In this document: positions 33,434 to 45,706 of the stretch, piece by piece | Layout of the letters: each line of letters starts with the position of its first letter | Numbering within the stretch: position 1 is the first letter of the stretch | Assembly (NCBI GenBank): GCA_002261195.1 | Contig: MVBO01000016.1 | Location: 1 to 64,000, forward strand | Direction: 5' to 3' | DNA from: Bifiguratus adelaidae | Taxonomy: Eukaryota; Mucoromycota; Endogonomycetes; Endogonales | DNA: 64,000 nucleotides | The notes under the pieces: model-generated | Told to the model about the DNA's origin: nothing | Database searches by the model: none | Seen by the model: the letters and a program-made list of their open reading frames with translations, nothing else | Program-made: the position numbers and the translations under genes

Positions 33434-34119
33434 GTTCTGCTTCTCCTGTGTCAGTCAGATCATATGATATATAACGGAGCAGAGTGGTTTGCGGGCCCTA
33501 TCGGCGCCGGAATCCCGCTCCCGCCAACGCTCACTTTGGCTCTTATATTTCACCCCACTGGAGATTAAAGCCCAGAAAGGAAATGGGTACATCGATTTAG
33601 CTTGAAAAAATCGGTGATTAAAAAAACCTCGCATCAGCAGAGAAACAGTTTTTTACCCTCATATACAGTGTTTTTTATATTTCATCGCACTGCAAACGGA
33701 CTCATTCAGGGCAGTGACTAGAAGACAAGTGGCGTAGAGGGCGTCTCGGATTGTATATAGATATACCTGACATAGCACAAATCTGCGGTGGTGAAAGGAA
33801 GGTAGGTGTGGTGTGATGTATCAGTTCCCGCCAAAATGGACATAACCGAGGGACAAGCCGAATCAGGAAACGCGCGCAGATGTGGAGGACGGAACATCTT
33901 ACATCCACTTTGGGCTTAGAGAGCGACAAACCATCCGAAAGAGCAACTGTACAGTCGGCAGAACATCGCCGTCCGACACCGGCGGCTGCCGCCGCCTCCT
34001 TGCAGGCTTTAAATGGCCGACATCGATTTCGGGCCTTACGTCTTTCCCCATACCTTTCCCCACATACCTTTTGTGTTGAATCTTTCCCCGCATCTACACT
34101 TCGAGACTTAGCATCTATC
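33434..34119. promoter_or_regulatory. Shared divergent promoter of PrpD and sugar-porter genes
   Basis: About 690 bases separate the starts of the minus-strand MmgE/PrpD gene and the plus-strand MFS transporter. A poly-A/T-rich tract at 33605-33680 may keep the region nucleosome-poor. No specific binding motif is convincing. Confidence 0.4.
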
Positions 34120-35808
34120 ATGGTCCGCTACTATGGGCTACGCGGCAAGACGCTCAATACCTTTATGCTTGTTGGTGTCATCGGACCTGCTTACATCTTG
34201 TTCGGTTACAACAATGCCTGTGCCGGTGGCCTCCTTGGCCTTCCAGCATGGATCCAGACGTTTCCACAGATTGATACGCTGAATACTACTGGTGCGCAAC
34301 AAGAAAGTAATTCTCGAGTTCAAGGTATGTCGATTTGGTAACGAGGCAGATGAGAGCACGTAGACTCATGCGATTTTGCAGGAACCGTGGTCGCCATGTA
34401 CACGCTTGGCTGTTTCTTCGGCGCCCTTTCTTGCATTTTTTTGGGTGACAGGCTGGGACGTATCCGTACAATGATGCTTGGAGCCTTTGTCCATATCATT
34501 GGCGCTACGCTCCAAGCGTCATCATTCTCTCTCCCACAACTCATTATTGGTCGCTTGGTGTCCGGCTTAGGCTTAGGGGCTTTGTCTGCCACAGCTCCCA
34601 ACTGGCAGAGTGAGTGTTCGAAAGCCGAGCATCGTGGCTCGACGGTGCTTCTTGAAGGTCTCTACATTAGTTCGGGCCTTGCTATTGTCTCCTGGATCAA
34701 CTTTGGAATGTCTCATACGAGTGGTTCCGTGGCGTGGCGCTTTCCGCTGGCGTTGGCAGCTTTGTGGTCCATCATTGTTCTTCTTGTCGTTCCCGGTCTT
34801 CCGGAATCTCCGCGTTGGCTTATCAAAAAAGGCCGTATTGATGAGGCGCGAGAGGTCTTGGCTGCCCTTGACGACCTTGCACCCGATTCAGAGGAAGTCA
34901 CTGATAGTGTCAAGGAGATTGAATCATCTTTGTTGGTGACCGGCCAAGGACGATTCAGGGATATTTTCCAAAATGGCCCCGAAAGGCTCTTCCACCGTGC
35001 ATGTCTGGCCGCTGCTGGTCAACTGTTCCAACAGATGTCCGGTATTAACGCCATCGCTTTCTATATCGCAACCATCTTTGAGCAATATCTTGGCCTTACT
35101 GCGGTAGACGCGCGTATCCTTGGTGCGGCGGTATTTACTTGGCAGACTGCGTGTTCACCACTTGGCGTGTTGACCGTTGACAAGTTCGGGAGACGAAAGT
35201 TGATGATTTTCTCAACCATTGGTATGGGATGCTGTATGACCATACTTGCGGGGACTGTTTCGTTCCCGCAGAATCACGCCGCTATCGCTGTCGCCGGTAT
35301 CTTTATCTTCATGTTTTCGTTCTTCTTCCCTACCGGTTTCTTGGGTCTTACATTTCTCTACGCCACCGAAGTCGCACCACTTAGTGTTCGTGTGCCCATT
35401 ACCAGTATTTCCACTGGAACCGCTTGGCTCTTCAATTTCGTTGTCGCGGAGGTAACTCCTATTGGATTTACAGACATCAGGGCGAGATACTACATTGTCT
35501 TTGCTTGCATGAACTTTTTCCTCATCCTTCCAAGTAAGTGAGGAGCACATTTGCTTACTTGCCATTGCTAATGATCTACAGGCGTGTATTTCCTTTTCCC
35601 CGAGACCAACGGACGGACTTTGGAAGAAGTCGATGAAATCTTTTTGCAATCGAACAGCATATTTGACTCAGTGAAAGTTGCAAATAACCTACCGCGCCAG
35701 CATTTGTCTAAACACGGTGTGGCCATCAAGGCTCTGAATGAGAAAGCTGGAGCGGATTTGGCATCAGCCAATCCCGAGAAAGCAGAGGTACAGACTGTGG
35801 ATGCGTAA
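34120..35808 (+). CDS. Sugar-porter family MFS transporter
   Basis: Three exons, 34120-34324, 34382-35533 and 35582-35808, encode 527 residues. Sugar-porter signatures are present: FGYNNACAGGLLGLPAW in helix 1, GDRLGRIRTM, PESPRWLIKKGR after helix 6, QQMSGINAIAFYIATIF in helix 7, DKFGRRKLM, and the terminal PETNGRTLEEVDEIF. About 12 transmembrane segments; plasma-membrane proton symport of a sugar or related polyol/acid is expected. The substrate is unknown. It is divergently transcribed from the MmgE/PrpD gene, so uptake of the compound metabolised by that cluster is plausible. No disruptions seen. Confidence 0.92.
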
Positions 35809-37052
35809 TGTGAGCACTCTAAGTCAAAGAGTGCATTTTATGATCATATTATTTAAGTTCGAATGCGAGTACGGTTTCTTTCAATCGTATGAATGTAAAC
35901 GTAGCTAAAATGCTGTACAAATACTGTTTTATTTCGGGAATCTGAACCACGTAATTCGTCATTTCTCGCATTGTTAGCGCAGCTAAATATACTGCTTTCC
36001 AAGTTCACTAGTAGAGCGACTGGTCTTTTGCTGATTCTCAATGCATCGATGTGCCGAGCGCCGGTAGGATCACCAGGAAATGAATTCGTGGATAGAATAC
36101 AGGAGACGACGGAAAACAAATAGTTAGCGCATGTACATACAAGCTTGACAATCCAATCCCCCGTACGATGAGAATACAAAGAATTCTGGTGCTGTATGAA
36201 ATACTTCCATAAAAGGTTGCTAACCGAGAACGCGTTGCTGGAGGTTCGCTTGCGCACCGACGGGAGTTGAACGCCTTAGCACTTGCCTCCTGGGTTTTAC
36301 GATAGCGGAGGCTGTTCTCGGTCATACGAACATGTTGCAGATGTTTTCAATGGCAAACTGTGCCTTGTTGAATGCGAATTCGGTGTGTATAAGAAGATTC
36401 GGGTCGACGGGCACTCACATTCAACACGTGCGACACGACTCTGGCGTCTCTGTCTAATGTTGACCTAACCGCCAACATGACGCCGGTGCTGGTCAGGGTA
36501 GCACTGCTACATCTGTCATGACTCTCAGTATAGCTTCTGATATCGCAGAGCATAGTACAGGATAAGGAGTCCCTTGCTGCTAACCCTAAATCTAAATCTA
36601 AATGAGTGGATAGTCAAGTCTCGCCCTCTCTATTTCAATTTCCCATTCTATAACATAGGCTACGTCTATAACAGTAGCACTTTGCAGTCTCCATCAAAAA
36701 GGACCCTGCAAATATGCAGGCGAACAATACGAAGAGTTCCTTCAAGTTGCGGTAGATGTGGAAGATTTATACTGTCATTAAATGCATTGTTCAGTATTAC
36801 TGCGTGTCTTTAATGAGCAGATTCCTGCAAGTTGGCAAGTCAGTGTATAGGATGTAGATATTCACATCAAAGTTTGAGGCAACGAAGGGAATTGCTAAAC
36901 ATTAAGAAGCGTAATGCGTAATTCAAACACCTCTTCTCAAGCAAACCCACGGACATTGCAATTTCCCGGCGTCACAAGAAAACGGACGATCTTCCAAGTT
37001 TCTCCGCTTTGCTCCCTGCTCTTATGTCAACGACTGTGTGGAAAAGACTGCG
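35809..37052. other. Intergenic region
   Basis: About 1.2 kb. Several short frames (35853-36325 minus, 36574-36813 plus) have no recognisable content. A degenerate CCCTAAATCTAAATCTAAA tract occurs at 36585-36603. Nothing else is seen. Confidence 0.35.
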
Positions 37053-39683
37053 ATGAGCCTTCGTCTTAACTTGGTTCTGGTGGCATACAGGCGGGCTTAT
37101 GAAGGCTACGGTGCGCTCGGTATACAAGCGAGTAATTCACAGACTATAGAGGAGCTTCGGGTAGCCATTCGAGACGACTTCCTACCACAGTTGACCAATG
37201 CTGATGCATCTCGAATCCGCATATACAAATCGCTGTTGTCCAAAGACAAGTCTCAGGAACTGCTGGGCCTGCTTGACAGTGGAGCAACTATTGACATCAG
37301 TCATTATGTTTCAGGCCCAGTCCTTTGGGCCTACGATCAGCTTCGCCAAGTATTACCCGAAGACCTACCTGTAGGTGGTATTCACATTCTTGCGGACTGC
37401 ACTACTGCTGGTACGTATTATTGCCGTTAGCGTTTGCAGTGACATATGTATGCTCTATCCAGTCTCATACTCTTCAATCAAAAAACCAAAACATTGGAGC
37501 ATACCTCTCAAGGAGAAAGACGAGGTTTTGGCTGAAGCCAAACGCATCATTAAGGTTTTCAAGCCTAATCTCTTGCCATTTCTGCAAGGGAGCTTTGAGC
37601 ACGTCGAGTATCAGCCCCCGGACAGTCACCCACATGCCGAAATCGTGCGTCAGTTAAAGCTACCGCAAAATCCCAAAAATCCTCAGACACCATTCCTTCT
37701 GTTATACAAGATCGGAAGGACCCCCCATAAGGCGCTTGGAGGAACTCATACGACGATGCGATAGCGATGACGTCCTCGCGGTAGTGCTCGGAACGAGTGG
37801 CTCGGGAAAGACTAGAACCATGATTGAGTTATTATGCAGAAGATACGGTTTTTATTTCTCCGCCTCGGTGAAAGGCGAAAGGAGCCTTGGTGCATCGGAC
37901 TTGGCTACGGCGAAAAAGAGGTTAGCTGACAAGTTAGGGGACGAACCTAAATCACCCACCAACGATCAATACGCAGAACAATATATCAATTGTCTCCTGG
38001 TTGCAAGAGTTTTCGTCCTGCACTATATCTTCGACTCCAAACAGCATATCTCGGCAGAAGATTGGGTATACTTTCAACTCCTGCCCAGTGAGCATGGTGT
38101 ACTGTTCGACAAGCTCATAGAGAACTTTCGTGCGCTCTCTGACGATTCGCTACAAAATATTACCGCCACAATGTTGGCGGACCTCTCTGAGATGACATCA
38201 CAATATCGCTTTCCAACCATCGTCGACGAAGCCATGGCGTTGATTACCGATGATGAGGTTTTCACCTCAAGGACCGATTCAGATAATGGACGACCTCTAT
38301 ACTCGATCATGATACGGCGACTTATGGATTACAAAAACTGTACGTGCTGCCTTGCGGCACCGGTATGGGTTTGAATGTAGCGCTCAAGTTCACTGCCTCG
38401 GATAAGATGGATACCGAAACAAACATTAAAGACCAGCACGTCATCACGATTAGCGAAGGCTTTGATTCTGAAGAGGAAGTTCAAAGGTTCTTACAGCAGA
38501 ACATGTTACCGGCGTCCGTCTATTGCTGCAGAAGTTTGATTTGGCTTGTGGGACGATTCGCCTTTGCCGCGGGATTTGTACAAGCATGGGCAGAAGGGCA
38601 CTTTGGCCGCATTGTCGATGACGCCATACTCGCCTATAAGGACGAGCTTGTCAATACCCAACCGATTGGGGGGGGTATGCTGGACAATTCAGCGAATCAT
38701 TGAAGGCAAAAAACTGGGGGTGGTCAATTGTGTGGACTTGGCATTTATGTTGGAGGAGGCAGCATTGAAGATGCGCTACTTCGGTCGGGGCATATCAACA
38801 GATCTGGAGACGAGCTTCCCACTCTTCGAGGAGGGAATCGCAAGGCTACAAAGGATAACCAATTTACCGAGCTCAACCTATGTGACGATATCGGAGCCGA
38901 TGATTGTAGCGATGACAGTCCAGTGCTTCAAAAAAATTCACTCGAAATCATCTTTCCCCGAGAGACTGATTCATACCGTAGATTATGACCCGAGCTCGCA
39001 AGGGTTCGCATTTGAATCACTCATTCCAGAGCGGCTGGAGTGCCTGCTTAACGCACACCACTCCGAATTCGAGCCCAAGCTTCCATTCCAACGTTGTGCA
39101 TTGGTGAAACCGACGGGTCAACTGGAGGAACCTATTGTGTTCGTCAAACAACATACGGACACATATAAGCTGATCGATTGTCTTCAACGACCTTGTTCAA
39201 CGGCATTTCGTCCGGAAAAGGAAGCTGGTCCTGACTTAGTCTGCGTGGGCGAGGCCGATTGAGCAACCCGATATCCAATATCTTGTTATGGTGCAAACGA
39301 AGTTCCGAAAGGAGGGTTTCTATGGGCAGGATATCGAACACAGCATCATTGCCGTAACAGTCCCGCACTTATATCACCGCGTCAAGATCGACACCGTCCA
39401 AGATGGCAACATGACAGATTTCCAATTCCAATCAGCAATTTCCATTATTTCCCAAACGTTTGTCGGCACAATTTCTTTGGTCGTGGTATATCCTGCGGTG
39501 GCCAAATACGAGAGTGATGTTGAGAGCCTGCGCAGCGATGAGATTAAGGCCAAAGGGCCCATGATTGGTGATCCACATTATCTCCTGTTCATTGGGCGCG
39601 ATAATCCGCATCTACTGTTTGACAGGGAACTGCTTGAGGAGTTACAGAGTTTCAAAGGGCCGAAGAGACGACGAAGATCGTAG
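37053..39683 (+). pseudogene. Crinkler (CRN) family protein, frameshifted
   Basis: Exon 1 (37053-37410) encodes a ubiquitin-like Crinkler header (SQTIEELRVAIRDDFLPQL, then IHILADCTTA). After a 52-base intron the protein continues from 37463 through a basic region to a P-loop NTPase (VLGTSGSGKTRTMIELL, near 37790). The C-terminal part has GPDLVCV followed by LVMVQTKF, matching the D...QxK core of the REase-fold nuclease found in Crinklers, and it ends in a basic KRRRRS tail. The frame is broken near 37716 (run of six C), 38336 (five A), 38670 (eight G) and 39250. Intact members are host-directed or self/non-self effectors acting in nuclei. Three of four breaks in homopolymers leave assembly error possible. 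Confidence 0.7.
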
Positions 39684-39740
39684 ACTAAATATGCTACTCC
39701 AATTCGAAAAGACAATATCGATATGCGAACACTAGATGCA

Positions 39741-40166
39741 TTACTGTCCCCGAGACCGCCGCAAGTGTGGGACCGTTACCGCTCTCAACCTTATCTTTTC
39801 TCCACCTGTCTTGGCCACTTTTGAGGACACCTCTTCTTCAACCCTGTAAGTCTCTTTCCACCAATTTCTAAATGGGAAACTGGACTCAATGCTCACTTTA
39901 GTACGAGTGAAGCCGCCGACATTGAACAGGATTTTGTGCGTGATGTCTTCTACGTGGAAAGAGACGACCTCCTCTGTCTTGTCGTGAGGTTTATGAGTTC
40001 GCTTATCATTATCTGCATATGACCATAATGGCGGTGAATTGAACCTTGATTGCAAGACGACGTGACTGAATTCAAGATAGCTTGCATTGTATATCGAACC
40101 AACAGCTTCCACATGAAAATTCCAAAAAGACTTTATAATCCTTGCATGAACGGCATGTATTATCAA
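39741..40166 (-). CDS. Unrecognised ORF 3' of the Crinkler
   Basis: A 141-codon minus-strand frame converging on the Crinkler end. The C-terminal half is charged (KTEEVVSFHVEDITHKILF..., EEEVSSKVAKTGGEKIRLR) and protein-like. There is no known domain and the N-terminal part looks poor. It could be a small gene or the remains of one. Confidence 0.25.
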   Translation of the reverse strand: MIIHAVHARIIKSFWNFHVEAVGSIYNASYLEFSHVVLQSRFNSPPLWSYADNDKRTHKPHDKTEEVVSFHVEDITHKILFNVGGFTRTKVSIESSFPFRNWWKETYRVEEEVSSKVAKTGGEKIRLRAVTVPHLRRSRGQ

Positions 40167-40289
40167 ACACGTTCTCTAAACGCCATTCGCGCATAGAGAG
40201 ATCTATAGCTCTAGTGGTATCATAAACTTGTAGAGATTTGCCGCGGTTCCAAGAGGTGGGTAGTCGTAAATGAACCACATGTCAGCAGG

Positions 40290-41085
40290 CTATTCCTGAA
40301 GAAATTGGATCACATCAAAGAAGCTGCTATCCGGTCGCTCGATCCATGGAAAATGACCACATTGCTCGTAAATGACCAGTCTTGAAGATGGGATTCCCTC
40401 CTGGGTGCGCTGACCAACACTGATGCGACAAATGGCATCTTCCTTCCCGAACAGGATCAATGTCTCCGCTCGCATATTCGAGAGCCCTTCCACCTGCTTC
40501 ATAGGTGCCGCTTGATCGGCTGCGCCGAAACGTGCGGAAAGCCCAGACTGATGACATCTCAGTCATTGTTGCCGCAAGAATGGATGCCTTAGTAGATTCG
40601 GCAAAGTAGTACGGCAGTCCTTCGTTTAGCTCAAATGCAAAACCTTCGTCGGTTGTCGGCATATTACCGGACATCAAGCTTTGCATACGCGCGAGCGCAG
40701 AGCCCATATAAGGGATCATCATGTCGCGCTGCTGCAAAGCGTGCCCAGGCTTCGCTGTCGCTAAACGCCCATCAATTGAGGTCGACGAGGATCAGCTTGG
40801 CAACGCGAGAAGGATACTGCTACGCATAGCCTAAGGCAGTTCAACCTCCGTTCGAATAACCGATGAGCGTCAGCGCTTCAACATTGAGATGGATGCGTAT
40901 CTGTTCAAGATCGTTCACCATATGCTGACTACTCATGCCTTCCTCGTTCTCCGGTCAACTTGAGGATCCACTGCGCAGTGCGAAACAAAACATTGAAACG
41001 TTGCTAGATTGGTCCGAAAGCGTTTCGCGTGTAAGCTGCACCAGGGCCCCAGCCGGAAGCTTGGGCTACCACTTGCAGACATGAT
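40290..41085 (-). pseudogene. Alpha/beta hydrolase, heavily degraded
   Basis: Minus-strand pieces in order: GWGPGAAYTRNAFGPI (near 41060), then VEALTLIGYSNGG, a serine-nucleophile G-x-S-x-G elbow, YPSRVAKLILVDLN, SALARMQSLMSGN, and the C-terminal ETLILFGKEDAICRI...EQCGHFPWIERP containing the catalytic Asp and His. In-frame stops include TGA at 40841-40843 and TAG at 40820-40822, with another near 41010, and frame changes occur near 40545 and 40755. Intact relatives are proline-iminopeptidase-like or lactonase-type hydrolases. This copy is more decayed than the one at 13.7-14.6 kb. Confidence 0.68.
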
Positions 41086-42004
41086 GAGAAGTATTGGCAG
41101 CAATGGTGCTGCTCCTAGCTATATATACGTGATTTACCGAGAGAGGGCTTAGGTTTCGCGATCCGAAGTTCAGAAGGTGGCGATTACAGAATAGCCAAAA
41201 TTCGGCACTCTTCAAACTGGTTGGGTAATGGTCGTCAAGATGCAAAGAGTGATTATAGACCCTATGCCGTCTCTCAACACCGTGATGAACAGTGTACCGA
41301 TCATCAGCCAAACCTGTGCTATCAATTCTATCATCATCCTCATCGTGTTCCGAACTATGAGGCGAATCTCGTATATCTTATAACTACCAAATTTGGGCTG
41401 ACCGAGTTAGTTTGCTCTCGCTAGTTATGTGCAACGGTTGGCTCGGTGTATATTTCAACCAGGCCTCAAACTTCCCGTGACACCGTTGAGTATACCTTGG
41501 TGTTCTTACCTCATTTGATGAAGGCCCAGGCATCGATGTATCTGACATCCAAAAGACTCACCTAACCAGCACAGCATAGCTTGAGTTAAATCCAATCGGC
41601 GTACACGCGTTCGCCGTTTTGCTAATTTCTCTCATTCTCTCGGGTTCTTTTAAGCAGCGCCGCATCTGGGCAAGCAAGCCTTGTTCAACGCATTGGAAGG
41701 AAAGATACAACGTTCATGCCGCCTTACATTGTTTAACGCATAATAGACAGAAGATTTATACTTCCAAATTCTTTGCACGTATCTAACTATACAACAAGCT
41801 TTACATAAACATGTCAAACAGTTATCGAGGTTATCCAAGGCGCGGATCGTAGTAGCACTTATCTGGATACATGTCATTACCCCACCAGGTAGGGAACGGT
41901 CTATCCTGACCGGCGCCACCAAAGACCGCAAATGTCATGACAAAGACACACACCTGGGTGCCAGCGTCCAGTGCGGCCGACACAACGAATTGATACTTTT
42001 CGAA
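41086..42004. other. Region without a recognised gene
   Basis: About 920 bases between the hydrolase pseudogene and the OPT gene end; short open frames only, nothing recognised. Confidence 0.4.
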
Positions 42005-44562
42005 TCATCTGCGTCGGTACTTGCGCACGTAGAATTGGAAGAAGAAACCAATTATCATCGAAGTGGTAACGGCAGAGTTGATACCGACGCAGAGGTCGCC
42101 AAAGTACCAGAGGATAACGGAAATATTGATCGAGTTGAAACCAGCGTTGGGGAATTTCTTGTGAAGTAGATATAGGGGGATTGGACACAAAAACCCGACA
42201 AGAAAAGACCAGGCGACCGGATAATAGACCTTGCCAGGGCTAAAGTGTTCGGACGTAAGGCCACCCCAGGTGATAGATTGAGAATTGAACGATTGGGGAC
42301 TCTGACCCGACCAAATATGACTTCCAGAGGGACTGAGCAGGACTTCGCGCTGATTATCAACAATACTTCGCATGATTACGTAGTTGAGAAGAGCTCCCAC
42401 GCTTGTGCCGACGCATTGAGCAGTAAAGATCGCTCTTGGTGGGACTTTGAGATACTGGCCCATCTTGAGATCGCTCACCATGCTGATAGCTTGACTCACA
42501 GTGTTATATCCATAGAGCGTGAACCACATGTTGGCGACAGGCTGACGCTTGAACAAGTATCCACCAATGAGCTGAACAAAGTTCTGAATAGTCACCAAAA
42601 AGCCAGTCGTTGAATACATAAGTCCCATGATCAAAGTCATAACGGCGGATACGAGCAGAGCAACAATAAAACCCCACCACGGCAAAGTTGCGTGACCGGC
42701 GTAGATTAAGCCTATGCCAACACCAAAGGAGAAGAGCAGAATTATTCCGTACCACCAGCTGGGAACCTCCTTGTACTTGAGCATCATTTGATAGTGAATA
42801 TCGTTAACACCTTGATGTGATTTTCCCTTGCGCAATGCTTTGATGGTACCCCAGATGGCTTTTCCGTGGTAAAGGAAAACATGGGTCACGGCCGCAGTTG
42901 TGCCAAGATTTCCAAAGAGTAATGTAAACGCATAGGTGGCAGAGTACCAGGGAAGGCCGTAGTCCTGCAAAGCCGTTTGGTTGATGGCGTTGTTGGAATC
43001 AAGGATGAGCGATTGATTGTAAATGGTATAATTCCAATAGCTTGATTCAGGTGTCCAAAGATATAGCTCTTGAGACAAGCTGCAATTGCAAAGTCGGCCG
43101 TAGCCTCGATCAGTACTCAACAACATACAATGGGAAGGACTGCGCGTTCCACGTGTTTGTGTAGTAAACGGTGGTGAATAAAACGTAGCATCCAATGAAT
43201 CCGATGAGCATGTTGAGCTGCGTGGTCAGAGGGAGATACATGGAGCCACTCAGGTAGTTCCAATCTAAGGAGAAAGCCAAGAGACCCTAGACCTTCATTG
43301 TTGGCAGCGCCGCCAAACACGTTGGTAAAAAACTTGCGAGTTTGGATTTGCCAGACATGGGATGGATATTCCAATGAGCCAAGGAAACATATACTGAACG
43401 CGTCTGTCAGCATTTTGTTCAAGCCTGCATGAGCAGATCATACCTCTGGGACCCACTTCCAAGTAAAGATGCCACAGAACAAGCTCCAAAACACCTTGAG
43501 ACGCTTGTTATTCAAGATGTTGCCACGATGCAATGCGTCGTACATCACCACACTGGGAAAGGTTGTGGGAAAGTACGTGTGACGAGGATAGACAAGGAAG
43601 GATCGCAGGGCTCCAGCAAATCCGTAACCGAGCAACTGCGAGGACAGAAGCAAGAAGATAGCGACGCCAACGTTGACGGTAGTGCCATAAAAGAGATCCA
43701 TGACAGCAAGCAGTTCTGTGGCGAAGGCACTTGCAGATGCTGATGTTGCTGTCTACGTATTGATCGGGATCAGAAATTGTTGATGCAGGCGATGGAGGAT
43801 TCACTTACGATAGAGATAACTACGTGTTCCTTGATACTGCGCGCAGAAACTCACGATTAGCATCTATTGGATGTCTGGCTTAAACTTACTTGAATGGACC
43901 AGGATTGGAGAACCGGGAGCGAGGGATGATCCTGTGCATTACATTGCCCAAGATGTAACCAATAATCAGAATGAACAGAGGCGATATGATAACCACTTGC
44001 GGTTTCTACATACGATCATGTCAATGAACATCACGAGCCTACTGCCATGGCACCGGTAGTTGATAACTTACAAAGTAGTAAATTTCCTGCAGAACAGCTC
44101 CAAAACAAGCCAGGCCTTGATTTCCAAGCCTGTAAGACCAATCACCCGACGAATGATCACGCGCAACGGAGCACTCACCAGCCCAAGAACTACTGTTCTG
44201 AAGGTAAATAGAGGCAAGTCGGGATCATCAATCTCCGGAATAGTATTGTGGATCAATTCCAGGTAGGAGAAGATGCCTAGGGAAGTAGGACGATTCAGAA
44301 TGCTGAAACGTAGTGACATATCTGGCTTTGATCACGCACCTTCACGTTCTTCAGTCCGAATCTCTGTTTCGCCTTCGCCTTCCTTGCTATCTGGTGTAGT
44401 TGCACCGTTCTCTTCATACGAGACAAATTCGTCGAGCTTCCAATCATTGTACGCATCGGACTCAATCTTCTCATTAACCGGAGCTTTCGCTTCCGGTGAA
44501 AAGTCCTCGATTTGAGAGGAGTTGACCTCTTTTTGCTCAGCAGTGAGCTCAGGGGTCGTCAT
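42005..44562 (-). pseudogene. OPT-family oligopeptide transporter with two small insertions
   Basis: A multi-exon minus-strand gene; the ATG at 44562 opens an acidic cytosolic tail. Exons (44340-44562, 44276 downward, and so on) give typical OPT blocks: PEIDDPDLPLFTFRT, GAVLQEIYYF, ISPLFILIIGYILGN, ALRSFLVYPRHTYFPTTFPS, FGGAANNEGLG, and a 396-codon final frame with WYSATYAFTLLFGNLGTTAAVTH and NISVILWYFGDLC. Within one exon two one-base insertions break the frame, one in a run of six A/T at 43327-43332 and one near 43273, before sequence continues correctly; the exon 2-3 splice near 44170 is also not fully resolved. Normal role: proton-coupled uptake of small peptides or peptide-like chelates at the plasma membrane. 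Decay is early, or these are errors. Confidence 0.75.
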
Positions 44563-45706
44563 GTTGAGCAATTAAGCAGTCTTTCAGTAAGCCGATGTCG
44601 CGGGACTCGCTGTGTTATATACTCGAACAACCCACTCTCTCCAGTGTTTACCATAAAGGGTAATGCATCTCGTGCTCACGTACAGTCTAGTCAGTATAGC
44701 CTTTTAGAGCGTGTTACCACCATATCAGAAAGACTAAGCGGACAATTGTTTTCGCTTGCTCAATCAGGATAAGTGTCCATCGTTGCCTAAGCCATATTTG
44801 ATTTACGGCTGTATATTCCGGTGCATTCTGGCGTCTGGGGGCAAGATGGTGATGCGTGCTTTCCCGAGTTACCGAACCCACCCTTATCGTTTACTGGCTC
44901 CCGAGGAGAAGAGATGTAGTTGATTTCTCACAAGTTGCTTCTCTGATCAATCAGAGGACGTCCTGGAAAGATAAAGCAGGGCAAGCAGCAGACAATATAT
45001 GACGAGAGAACCATCCGACTTTGCCGAGATCCGCTCCGTCGGTCAAGTCCTCTTGTCATGCACTTTTTGCACTTTTTCGTCATTTGCGCGCCCTCCTACC
45101 ATAAACCGCAACCTTCCAAAGTACAGAATGTATAGTCAGTGCATACTGTTTGTATTTTGACTATCTCATAATGGGCACGCTTAGATGTGACCGTCTAGTG
45201 GGGTCATCCCAATCGCCGCTGGTGACCTACCGCCAAAGGTCCCTAATACGGGCAAAGAGGGTGGTCTGTTCCGCAAGTTACCGAGGACGTCCCTCGTCGC
45301 CAAGAATAGAAGGGCCCCAATTCCAACTTATCTGTCAAATCCGGCACCTCGGGGAACAGAAAACGCAGCTTTTGACCCAGCGGGATGAATATAACATTTG
45401 TTCGTCCGGGATCTCGTGGAATGCGTGGGTTTACCAGCTCATCATTTTATTTTTCGACAAGTACATGCTTCTCTTGCGCCGTTGCCATGGTAGATAAAAT
45501 CCACAGACAATCTGCAGATAGCGATGGAGCGAAAAACCAGTGGCGAACCTCTAGTCCTTTCATGAGAATTCAGTCAATATTGATTCGAAAGTCCAACACA
45601 GACTAGAGCTTCTAATGAGTACAAGCATATCGCCAACACGAAGGGTTACAATGAACATACACATCGACCTGCGCTACTTCGTTATCTTGCGTAAGGCGTC
45701 CTCTGC
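44563..45706. other. Intergenic region
   Basis: About 1.1 kb upstream of OPT and downstream of the DUF1343 gene. The plus-strand frame 45150-45497 is featureless. Nothing recognised. Confidence 0.4.

Noticed and set aside
36582-36604. Telomere-like CCCTAAATCTAAATCTAAA tract
   Set aside because: Only one canonical hexamer followed by TCTAAA units, with no gene truncation next to it; chance AT-rich repeat is as likely.
38546-39262. Separate gene starting inside the Crinkler
   Set aside because: It is the continuation of the Crinkler in another frame after the eight-G run, not an independent gene.
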